Assembly: GCA_037074615.1 (NCBI GenBank)
Contig: CM073535.1
Location: 13,369,001 to 13,433,000 of the forward strand
Source of the DNA: Leucaena leucocephala
Taxonomy: Eukaryota > Streptophyta > Magnoliopsida > Fabales > Fabaceae
DNA: 64,000 bases
Direction: 5' to 3'
The notes beneath the pieces are model-generated. The model was not told where the DNA came from, did no database searches, and saw only the letters and a program-made list of their open reading frames with translations. Made by a program: the position numbers and the translations under genes. This document shows, one piece after another, positions 12,866-23,838 of the stretch. Position 1 is the stretch's first letter, and every line of letters begins with the position of its first letter.

Positions 12866-13270
12866 TGTTAGAAATCGTGCCCTAGGGGCCAATCATTGTC
12901 TTATGAACATTATTGATTTATGAATTTATTAATTGTGTTATCATATTATTTGCATATTTACTGTGATGACCATCCTTAGATAATTCGTGATATTATCCTA
13001 AATGTCCCTAGTCGATCATCTATACGGGAGCATAGATGAAATAAGACCAGTATGACTTTGAAGATATATAGAGATATAAATCAAAGTCATAGGCATATGT
13101 AAGAGTACAAGGTGTTGGATTGACCCGCTATGAGAGAACTGCATGGGTAACGTCATAAGCTTCTCTTATATACAAACCATGTCAGTATGCCCTTTGACCT
13201 GAGATCATCATAGATTCCTATATGACAAACGCTCAGCTTTGACCTAGTCAAAAGTCACTTTTGACCGAGT
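12866..13270 (+). mobile_element. Copia 3' LTR, first 405 bp only (copy 1)
   Basis: Starts TGTTAGAAATCGTGCCC and follows the complete LTR of copy 2 base for base (one difference noticed) until GACCGAGT. There the tandem copy begins with gypsy LTR-D sequence instead of GATCATAAAG. The break is the duplication joint, not a decayed LTR. Confidence 0.92.
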
Positions 13271-14842
13271 TTTCTATTTAATGGTAAAATTTGGGACTGT
13301 AACATTTTCAGACAGTTTTGGGCCTTTTCAGCTCAACTTTCTCATAATTATATTTTTGCCCCTAAATTTGACATATTACACTTTAGTCTATGAATTTGCC
13401 AAATTTCATTAGTCCCTTACTACACTCTTGTAATGTCATGTAGTCCCTTTCGAAACATTTTGAAATTCTAATTTAACTTCTAAATTCATAAAAGTCCATT
13501 TAGCTCCCTTGAATTTATTTAAACTTTCATAAAAATGTCGTTCATGTCCCTAAGCTTTATAACTTTATACTTTTCTTTTCTTTCTTAAACTTCAAACTCA
13601 TCTAATCATTATAATTTATTTTGATCATCATCACAATCCTTTCCTTACCTTTTTCCTCTATTAGTAATCTATAGATAGGGAAAAATCAGTCGTCTACAGC
13701 TAAAGAAAAATCAGGATGTGATATTTCTTCCCCTTAAATAAATTTCATCCGCAAAATTTAACTCGTACCTTAGTCAAACCATTCTAGATATATCTCTCTT
13801 ATACCCTTCTTTGTTTCATTACTAAGGTTTGGGGGTATCTTTTATGAAATTGCATCTCTTGTCTTAGCCTCTCACAGAATTTTCTTAGTATTTGCAGAGC
13901 TTTACATTGTTCTTAGCCACTCAACTCAATTAGAGTGAAAATTTTCTTCTCTATTTTTTCTCATTTGTCATTCATTCATCTACTTATGGATGACTCAATG
14001 TACTAGTCTTGTGAGTAGTGTCTATTTCTTTCGTAGATAAATCTCCAAAAATTTGATGAAATTATAGGATTTCTGTCTTTCATCATACTTCTTATATCAT
14101 TACATGTCTCGTTATATGTTACTCTTTATATATCTTGAGATATCATAAGTCTAACAATTTCCTTGACATACAGCTTTGATGTCTCTAAGGAGAATCCTGC
14201 TCTTATGTCTTTTTAATTTACTCCTGAACAAAGCCATAACTAAATTTTCCCTATCAAATCTTCGCCATTTTGATTTTCCATAAATGTTCTGATCCCTTAA
14301 TCACTTTTCTCATCATCTTTTATATATTTATGCATTTTTGCCAACTCTTGTTTGCTTTCTTACCACTTCACAGGGGTTACCCATCGTTGGGCAACTCTAA
14401 CTTGAGCATGCTTAATTGAAAGGTGTCGATAAAAATATTAAGCACTAGTTCTAACAGGCTCCTACCCTAGTATTTCACTAGCTTAAACCCTTCTCATATT
14501 GTCTCTTTTAGGTCTATTTGGCTCTTATTTTCTTTAATTTCATCTTAGGGATCTTTTTGCTTATACTTGATCCTTTCTTAATTTATACAGAGTGCTCTTC
14601 TTCTCTTTCTTAGGCACACTACATACAGATTTATGAATACCTTGTAATCTGGATTAAAAACTTTAACTCTGTTGACTTTAATTCATTCTTTGTGTAGGAG
14701 GATTCTAAGTTCAGTCCACATAACAAAACTATTTGCAAAAATGTTGTGGGTACACTCTCTATATGAGTTAACTAACTTGTAAGACTTTCCTACCTTAATA
14801 TTATTCTTGGTAATCATCTTTCCAGAGAAATACTACACTGTA

Positions 14843-15763
14843 CTAAGACATGTCTAGATTCATTGAATCTAATGATCCAGGATAGATGTATATATATTTA
14901 TTTATATTTATATTCGTATATATATATAAATTCGTATATATACATTATATATAAGAGATATATGAGATTTAATTTATAAGGATAAATTAAATCTCTATCA
15001 CGTTTGAATTCGAAATTCAAATTGATAGGATATCTCATATAAGAGATATTTATAAGATTTAATTTATAAGGATAAATTAAATCTCTATCAGATTTGAATT
15101 TAAAATTCAAATTGATATGATATTTTAAATTTGATTTCTGAGAATAAATCAAATACAGTTCAGTCTTAGCTTTATTTTAAGTTAAATAAATAGGTAAATT
15201 AAATCTGTGGGACGGATTTAATATTATTTATTTAATTAGTTTCTTATCAAATTATACAATATATGATATTGTATTAATTTCAGAATTAATATAAGATTAA
15301 CTCCAAAAAAATCCAATTCGGTAGAAGAAAACGCAGAGAATCCTATATATCTGATATTAGGAGCTACGTTTTGGATAGACATACACATAGAACACAGAAA
15401 GGCCGAAGGGGACCCTGCAAAAGGTTTGCAGATAAGATACTGCCAAAATAGAGATGGAGAGAACGAACTCTTGAGAAAGCCCTGGAGGGACAAGAGACGC
15501 TAGCACGTCGTTCGTGGTTGGAACGCTATTCGTGTGGATACCAGTAGAGGAAGCCAAACTGAGTCATCGACTTCTTGTGATCAGAAAGGGAGCATGAGCC
15601 ACGGAGAGAAGCTGTGAATATCGTGACCAAAAGCTGTGGAAGTCGCTGAGGCACACTAAGGGTAATGCTTCTTCCACTTGACTTAAACACATATGGTAGA
15701 TCCTGGCAAGGAATGGAAAAATTTTTAAATTAATTTCCGCTGCGTGTCTTCCAATTCCTTACA
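14843..15763 (+). mobile_element. 5'-truncated copia 5' LTR (copy 2)
   Basis: Second copy of the truncated LTR with the same left break against the gypsy remnant, so the truncation predates the duplication. It ends CCTTACA at 15763. A TA dinucleotide run is one unit shorter than in copy 1, and several G/A and C/T differences are visible. Confidence 0.88.
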
Positions 15764-15764
15764 G

Positions 15765-15777
15765 TGGTATCAGAGCC
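15765..15777 (+). promoter_or_regulatory. Copia primer-binding site (copy 2)
   Basis: TGGTATCAGAGCC one base after the LTR, identical to copy 1 and complementary to initiator tRNA-Met. Confidence 0.92.
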
Positions 15778-16902
15778 ATGCCATTTTGTGTTTAAGTTAG
15801 GCTTGATTGTTGATTCATATGATATGTGTTAGTCGTAGCTGATCATATGATATGTATTTTATGTGTGACATATAAGGGATCCGTATTATGTATGAAATAA
15901 AAGGAATCTAAAAGGGAATTGAAATCGGTGGTGATACGTTTTGATTTAATCAATTGACGTAGATGGGATCCAAGAAAACTAAATTCAGATTCAGGATTAT
16001 TTATAATGTAGCGGGATCGCCGTGGCTACCTATTTGCAGCGTAACATAACCGTAACATATGTTATTTTGTGAATGTTTTAGATTTGAAATATCAATTGCC
16101 CTGCAATTAAATATGAATGTTGATTCTTGAATGCTTGGGTATGGTGAACAATATGGCTCTAGATTGCAAGTGTTGTAATTTTTAAATACGGACTGCGTGT
16201 CGTGCCTTCCTATATATATACTCTCAATGTACCTTCTCTTCTCATCTCACTCCCCTCGAATGTTAAAGAGGTTTCTATATGTAATTTCCCTTATTCTTAC
16301 TAGAGAGCTCCTCTCATTGGCTTAAGGGGACTTAGGATAGGTAAGCCATATTGTATCACATTTAAATTATGCATCTTATGATTATATTAGCACATGCATA
16401 TTACTTGTATGAGATACAAACTAAGAAACATGCATTCTTATAAACCAGATAGTTAAATTAAGCCCTCTAAATGAAATCTTAAGTCAGAATACCGTCAATT
16501 TATGAACAATTGTCAAAACCTCGATCGCTCAATTGTTGACTCCGCCAAAGTGGGTGCTTTTGAGTTATCTTGGGGAGATAAGCAAGAGTAATAGTGCTAC
16601 TCTCACATGTTTATTATTGTTTGACTTAATTGAAATTAACAAAACGGTTTTGGGTCTCAAGGCATTAGATAGGATTGAAAACATGCCAGATCATATGATG
16701 ATAGGATCCCATGAACATCTTAGAGTTACATTTGATGTATTTAGTAAAGGTGTTACCTACCTAAATAACTTAATTTAAGCGTCCTGCCAAAGTGGACTTA
16801 AGTTTGAGCCAAATATGGATCTTAGCCCACTAACTATTGCATTGAGGGTTGTTTATTTAGTGGGAGATTGCTAATTAAATTGCATATTTTAATTGTAAAA
16901 TC
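15778..16902 (+). other. Copia untranslated leader (copy 2)
   Basis: Second copy of the PBS-to-gag leader; one A is lost near 16266 relative to copy 1. It holds the same unassigned 81-codon frame (16533-16778). I see nothing else in it. Confidence 0.6.
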
Positions 16903-19900
16903 ATGACGACTAGTAATACTGCTACATTATCGCTGCGATCTGTCCTTGAGAAAGACAAACTCAATGGGACAAACTTTCTTGACTGGTTTAGGAACTTGAG
17001 AATTGTTCTCAAGCAGGAAAGAAAGGCGCATGTCCTAGATCAACCCATTCCTGAGGAGCTAGTGGCCAATACTCCTAGAGCTTAGAGAGATGCTTACACG
17101 AAGCATAAGGAAGACTCTGTCGATGTGGGATGCTTGATGCTAGCCACCATGGTTCTGGAGCTCCAAAGAGATCTGGAACACATGAAGGCTTATGAGATGA
17201 TTGTGCATCTCAAGGAAATGTTCCAGCAACAAGCAAGGCAAGGGAGGTATGAGACCACTAAGGCCTTACATTCCTGTAAGATGGCTGAAGGTGCATCAGT
17301 CAGTACTCATGTCTTAAAGATGAAGGGGTACATTGATCACCTTGAGAGGCTTGGATTTACCATAAGCCAGGAGTTAGCTATGGATTTGGTCTTGAACTTA
17401 CTCCTAGAAAGTTATGACCAGTTTGTCATGAACTACAACATGAACAACATGGAGAAATCTATTTCTGAACTGCATGGGATGCTTAAAACTGCTGAGCTAA
17501 GTCTTAAGAAGAATCCCAGTAGTGTTTTGATGGTTCAGAAAGGAAAGGGTATGAAAAAGAAAGGCAAAGGCAAGGGGAAGGGTCATGGCTCATCAGGTAA
17601 GACCAAAGAGTCAAGCAAGCCCGAAACCAAGCCTGCACCAAAGAAGGCAAAGCCTCTGAAGGAAGGAGTCTGCTTCTTCTGCAATGAACCTGGTCATTGG
17701 AAGAGGAATTGCAAACTCTACCTCAAAGATCTAAAAAAGAACAAGAAGGATAGCCGGGCTATCGCTTCAGGTATTTATGTTATAGACATTCATCTTTCTA
17801 TTTCTACCTCATGGGTATTAGATACTGCGTGTGGTTCTCACATTTGTACAAATGTACAGGGACTAAAGGACAGTAGGAAGCTAAAAAAGTGCGAGGTTGA
17901 CCTACGAGTTGAAAACAGAGCAAGGGTTGCTACGTTAGCTGTAGGCACTTATGAATTAGTTCTGCCCACTGGGCTTTTGTTAGTTTTAAACAATTGCTAT
18001 TATGTTCCTGCTTTAAGTAGTGACATTGTTTCACTTTCTTATTTGGATAAGGAAGGTTTCACTTCCATTGCTGGGAATAGTAGATGTTCTATTTATCGTA
18101 ATGATGTTTTCTATGCTCATGGTGATTTGCATGTTGATCATTACATATTAAATTTGGAACAACCCAATCATGGAAATATCAATAACATAACCGCCAAAAG
18201 GGTCAAACCAAATGATTTGAATCCCATATACCTCTGGCACTGTCGTCTGGGCCACATAAATGAGAAACGCATTTCTAAACTCCATCAATATGGATTTCTA
18301 AACTCATTTGATTTTGAATCATCTGACACTTGCGAGTCTTGCTTGTTAGGAAAGCTGACAAAGTCACCTTTCACTGGGCACAGTGAGAGGGCCACTGATT
18401 TATTGGGCCTCAAACATACAGATGTGTGTGGACCGACGAACACAAATGCCATAGGAGGTTATTCGTACTTCATAACATTTATAGATGATTTCAGCAGATA
18501 TGGGTACATCTATATGATGAAACATAAATCTGAGTCTTTTGGAAAGTTCAAAATATTTCAAAATGAAGTACAAAACCAGCTTGGCAAAACAATTAAAGCC
18601 CTTTGATCTGATCGGGGTGGTGAATATTTGAGCCAAGAATTCATAGATCATCTTAGGAGTTGTGGGATAGTCTCACAATTGACTCCTCCAGGGACACCAT
18701 AATGGAATGGTATTTCTGAACGGAGGAATCGAACACTATTAGATATGGTTTGATCCATGATGAGTCGAACAGATCTTCCACCCTCCTTTTGGGGCCATGC
18801 CCTAGAGATAGCTGCATTCACACTCAATCATGTTCCATCAAAGGCAATTGAAAAGACTCCGTATGAGATATGGACTGGGAGGACGCCTAGTTTGTCTTTC
18901 CTCAAGATTTGGGGATGCGAGGTCTATGTTAAGCAACAAGCCTCAGACAAATTAGCCACCAAATCCTCAAGGTGCCTTTTTGTGGGATATCCTAAGGAAA
19001 CTAAGGGATATTACGTCTACAACCCTGCTGATAACAAAGTGTTTGTTGTCAGAAATAGTATCTTTCTCAAACGAGAATTTATCTCTAAAAGAACCAGTGG
19101 GAGTAAGGTACACCTCGAAGAAGTTCAAGAGCCACAAGACACCACAGAACTGCAGATGGAAAATAGAGATGACTCACAACAAGTTGTCGAGACTCCTCAA
19201 GTCACGCAAGGTCCACATAAATCTAATAAGACACGACTTCAGCCTCAGAGATATGGATTTCTGATTTCTGATAGTCGTGATATGTTGCTCATTGAGCATA
19301 ATGAGCCAATTACCTATCGAGAAGCTATAGTGGGACCAAACTCTGAAAAATGGCCTAATGCCATGAAGTCTGAGATGCAATCCATGTACGACAATAAGGT
19401 TTGGACCTTAGTCGACCCACCTGAAGGTGTCAAAACTGTCGGGTGCAAGTGGGTTTTTAAGGAGAAAACTGACATGGATGGCAATGTAAATGTCTTTAAG
19501 GCACGACTGGTTGTAAAAGGATTTACTGAAACTCATGGTGTGGACTATGATGAGACCTTTTCCCCAGTTGCAATGGCCAAATCAATCAGAATACTCTTTG
19601 CCATATCAGCATATTATGACTATGAAATATGGTAGATGGATGTCAAGACAGCCTTCCTTAATGGAAAGCTCCTTGAGGATGTGTACATGACACAACCTAA
19701 AGGGTTTGTGCGTTCTGAGGACTCTGGTAAAGTGTGCAAGCTTCAAAGGTCCATTTATGGACTGAAGCAAGCCGCTCAGATTTGGAATCATCGCTTTGAT
19801 GAAGTAGTCAAAGAGTTTGGATTTCTTCAAAATATTGATGAACCTTGTGTGTACAAGAAGGTTAGTGGGAGCACAGTTGTGTTTTTAGTACTTTATGTCG

Positions 19901-20826
19901 ATGACATCCTACTTATTGGGAATGACATTCCTACCTTGTAGATTTTCAAGTCTTGGTTAGGAAAGTCTTTCTCGATGAAAGACTTGGGTGAAGCCACCTA
20001 CATCCTAGGAATCAGAATCTATAGAGATAGATCTAAAAGACTTATAGGACTCAGTCAGAGTACATACATAGACAAAATACTGCATAGGTTCAGTATGCAC
20101 GAATCAAAGAGGGGTTTCATACCCATGTCTCATGGTATTCACCTCAGCAAAGATTTGTGTCCGAGTACATCTGATCAGCGAGGTCGCATGAGTAAAGTTC
20201 CATATGCCTCGGCCATAGGATCTATCATGTACGCCATGTTATGTACTCGACCGGATGTCTCGTTTGCCTTGAGTATGACTAGCAGATATCAACAGGACCC
20301 TGGTGAGGGCTATTGGACTACTGTCAAGAATATCCTTAAGTACTTAAGAAGGACTAAGGACTTATTTTTAGTCTATGGTAGATTGGATGACAAACTCTGT
20401 GTAACTGGTTACACAAATGTGAGTTTCCAAACTGACAAGGATGACCAAAAATCACAGTCTGGATATATATTCCTCTTTAATAATAGAGCAGTAAGCTGGA
20501 AGAGCTCTAAGCAGGGCACTGTAGGAGATTCTGCAATGGAAGCTGAGTATATAGCAGCATCTGATGCAGCTAAGGAAGCTGTTTGGATTAGGAAGTTCAT
20601 CACGAAACTAGGGGTGATACCTACCATCTCAAATCCAATAACTTTGCTCTGTGACAATAGCGGTGCCATTGCACAGGCCAAAGAGCCTAGGTCACATCAA
20701 AGGACCAAGCATATACTCAGGCAATTTCATCTCATCAGAGAAATAAATGATACAGGTGATATAAAAATATGCAAAGTAGCAGGAGAAGATAATGTTGCTG
20801 ATCCTCTAACAAAGCCGCTTGTGTAA
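16903..20826 (+). pseudogene. gag-pol: Ty1/copia gag-pol polyprotein, broken (copy 2)
   Basis: Second copy of the copia polyprotein. It lacks the frameshift of copy 1, so gag to RNase H lie in one frame from 16903 to 20826. Landmarks: CCHC knuckle 17671-17712, protease Asp 17821, integrase His 18238, catalytic Asp 18421, Asp 18610 and Glu 18718, and YVDD 19894-19905. Six in-frame stops break it: 17083, 18604, 18700, 18751 and 19939 match the five of copy 1, while TAG at 19633 is private (copy 1 has CAG there). Missense differences from copy 1 are few. No functional product is expected. Confidence 0.93.
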
Positions 20827-20885
20827 GCAAGGCATGAGCGTCATGTTAGGTCAATGGGAATTACTCAAATTAATGATTGTACCTA

Positions 20886-20900
20886 GTGCAAGTGGGAGGT
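20886..20900 (+). promoter_or_regulatory. Copia polypurine tract (copy 2)
   Basis: GTGCAAGTGGGAGGT directly before the complete 3' LTR; the plus-strand primer site by position and composition. Confidence 0.8.
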
Positions 20901-22654
20901 TGTTAGAAATCGTGCCCTAGGGGCCAATCATTGTCTTATGAACATTATTGATTTATGAATTTATTAATTGTGTTATCATATTATTTGCATATTTACTGTG
21001 ATGACCATCCTTAGATAATTCGTGATATTATCCTAAATGTCCCTAGTCGATCATCTATACGGGAGCATAGATGAAATAAGACCAGTATGACTTTGAAGAT
21101 ATATAGAGATATAAATCAAAGTCATAGGCACATGTAAGAGTACAAGGTGTTGGATTGACCCGCTATGAGAGAACTGCATGGGTAACGTCATAAGCTTCTC
21201 TTATATACAAACCATGTCAGTATGCCCTTTGACCTGAGATCATCATAGATTCCTATATGACAAACGCTCAGCTTTGACCTAGTCAAAAGTCACTTTTGAC
21301 CGAGTGATCATAAAGACTATGTTCGGGCCTATTGGTTTTTCACGCGGAGGAATGTGAATGGTCAAGATGAAATTTATCCCTCACATTCATAGAGAGATAT
21401 TACTGGGCCCCTCAATGAGTGAGTCTGAGAAATGTATGGCCATACTGTAATGGAAAGGTAGTTCTATTCTATAGTTAGACTACTTAGGGATCGAGAAAGT
21501 AATGGTCAGGAATAGGAGGATGACATTATCCATGCCTCATCCATGACCAAAATCTCGTGTGACAGAAGGGACATGATATGGTTGTATAAAAGGTTATATC
21601 GTTTAACGATCCTCATATGATTTGGGTAGTCGTTATGTCTTGCTAGAGACCGCTTGCGACTTGTGGGCTAGTATAACAAATGGCCCATTGCCAACTTCAT
21701 ATGGGCCTACAGGGTCGCACACAAAATAGCCCAACACGAGCTACCAGATTCATTGAATCTAATGATCCAGGATAGATGTATATATATTTATTTATATTTA
21801 TATTTGTATATATATATAAATTCGTATATATACATTATATATAAGAGATATATGAGATTTAATTTATAAGGATAAATTAAATCTCTATCACGTTTGAATT
21901 CGAAATTCAAATTGATAGGATATCTCATATAAGAGAATTTTATAAGATTTAATTTATAAGGATAAATTAAATCTCTATCACGTTTGAATTTGAAATTCAA
22001 ATTGATATGATATCTCAAATTTGATTTATGAGAATAAATCAAATACAGTTCAGTCTTAGCTTTATTTTAAGTTAAATAAATAGGTAAATTAAATCTGTGG
22101 GATGGATTTAATATTATTTATTTAATTAGTTTCTTATCAAATTATACAATATATGATATTGTATTAATTTTGAAATTAATATAAGATTAACTCTAAAAAA
22201 ATCCAATTCGGTAGAAGAAAACGCAGAGCATCCTATATATCTGATATTAGGAGCTACGTTTTGGATAGACATACACATAGAACACAGAAAGGCCGAAGGG
22301 GACCCTGTAAAAGGTTTGCAGATAAGAGATTGCCAAAATAGAGACGGAGAGAATGAACTCTTGAGAAAGCCCTGGAGGGACAAGAGACGCTAGCACATCG
22401 TTCGTGGTTGGAACGCTGTTCGTGTGGATAACAGTAGAGGAAGCTGACCTGAGTCGTCGACTTCTTATGATCAGAAAGGGAGCACGAGCCACGGAGAGAA
22501 GCTATGAACATCGTGACCAAAAGTTGTGGAAGCCGCTGAGGCACACTAAGGGTAATGCTTCTTCCCACTTGACTTAAACAAATACGGTAGATCCTGGCAA
22601 GGAATGGAAAAAATTTTAAATTAATTTCCGCTGCGTGTCTTCCAATTCCTTACA
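20901..22654 (+). mobile_element. Complete copia 3' LTR
   Basis: A 1,754-bp LTR from TGTTAGAAATCG to CCTTACA, the only complete LTR of the two copia elements. Compared with the three solo LTRs it has A for G at position 5 and two 90-bp hairpin units. The flank TGGTT (22655-22659) would be the target duplication, but the partner is lost with the truncated 5' LTR. Minus-strand open frames inside it recur in every LTR copy and are not genes. Confidence 0.93.
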
Positions 22655-23098
22655 TGGTTGTTGAATCAAGTTGATATTCTTGACTTTGCCATGGTTGAAC
22701 CATTTTGGTTTGCAATGTTCATAATGGGAAGAAATGGAATTTCAATGATCTAATGCTTCCATTGAATTTATATGATGATTTTGTGTAGGATTGGATAGGT
22801 TTTGAACCATGTAAGTATTGTAATTCCAAGTTGTACTTTTTGTCCTTCTTCTCTATTACTGTTCACTCTTATGAACAGTGATTGGAATTTCATGATTTTG
22901 ATGCTTCCAAGGTTTTTAAATGAAAAGTTGTGTGGGATAAAGTGGAGAAACAAGTATGAGAAGCATTAGAATCAAAATGAGAATTTTTGAAAGAAAAGAG
23001 TGTGTTATGTAATTCTATACAAAATAGTACATAGGAGCTAAAATTTTATAATTCTAAGCTCATAAATGGATTCAAAAGATGAAATTGTATAGGGTAAA
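22655..23098 (+). mobile_element. Gypsy LTR-C fragment (+)
   Basis: Matches, in the same orientation, the LTR-C U5 section at about 54041-54490, beginning GGTTGTTGAATCAAGTTGAT. Both ends are incomplete: the left is the copia insertion edge, and the right switches to minus-strand LTR sequence near 23100. No coding content. Confidence 0.65.
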
Positions 23099-23838
23099 TT
23101 CCATTTCCCTTTATACAAAATAGTGCAGATTAAAAGGTGTCTTCGAAAGTCAAGAATATCAACTTGATTCAATAACCAATCCCTTAAACTAACTTATCTA
23201 AACATTAATCTCATAGTTCTAACTTCAACTTCTTCTTTCTTGTTTCATCTAGAGTCTTGGACAGCATATATATCCTAGAGAAAACTAAACTTTCTTCCAT
23301 AAAAATCCCAAGTTTAAGCCCCCAAATTAAAGGAAAATATGCTTGGTTAGATTACTTACCTTAACTTCTAGCTAGCTTGAGCTTTGGTGCCTTGAATCTT
23401 TCTTGTCTTGGCTTAAGTTTCTATTTGAGCAACACCTCCCCATGGTCTTCCAAAATTGATGCAAAGTGAAGAGAAATGGAGGGTATTTATAGACTTGAAG
23501 GCCTGTAAATGAATGGCCAAGATCACTTGTGTACTATTTGATCTAATGGATCACATTTGCTCTTGAATCAAGCTTTCCCTAGGAGCCAAAAGGTGATATC
23601 ATCCATGACATTATCAAGGGACACCTCATCCAGCATGTGACGAAAATCCAAGGGGAAGAAGAGTCTGGAAAAATTCTAGTCCAATTTGGTACCAGCTCGA
23701 TCCAATTTCCCAAAAACCATATTGTTTTCCAAATCTAGTTTTTCTGAGATTTCATAATATGTTTTCTGATCTTAAATCTAGTATCTAGATTCTCCTACTA
23801 TTGATATTCTTGAACTAGGTCAAAACTTAATTAATGAT
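23099..23838 (-). mobile_element. Gypsy LTR fragment (-), inverted against its left neighbour
   Basis: From about 23145 the sequence is the reverse complement of LTR-C leader and U5 (compare 60645-60790). It includes a minus-strand TATA motif (TATTTATAGAC near 23485) and continues into U3-like sequence. The terminus is missing because the next LTR begins at 23839. Exact family uncertain (C or D). Confidence 0.55.

Larger units (their letters stand above)
5235..13270 (+). repeat. 8-kb tandem duplication, copy 1
   Basis: Left copy of a direct duplication of about 8,035 bp. It contains the right end of LTR-D, the gypsy internal remnant, a 5'-truncated copia LTR, the copia internal region and the first 405 bp of the copia 3' LTR. 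Copy 2 starts at 13270 exactly where the copia LTR breaks off after GACCGAGT. The only overlap at the joint is a single T. By eye the copies differ at roughly 25 substitutions (mostly transitions) and four small indels. Confidence 0.9.
13270..21305 (+). repeat. 8-kb tandem duplication, copy 2
   Basis: Right copy of the direct duplication. From 21306 the sequence carries on into the remaining part of the copia 3' LTR, which shows that the right edge of the duplicated unit lies inside that LTR. It includes 13271-14842 (gypsy LTR-D end and internal remnant, second copy), which has no coding content. Confidence 0.9.
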
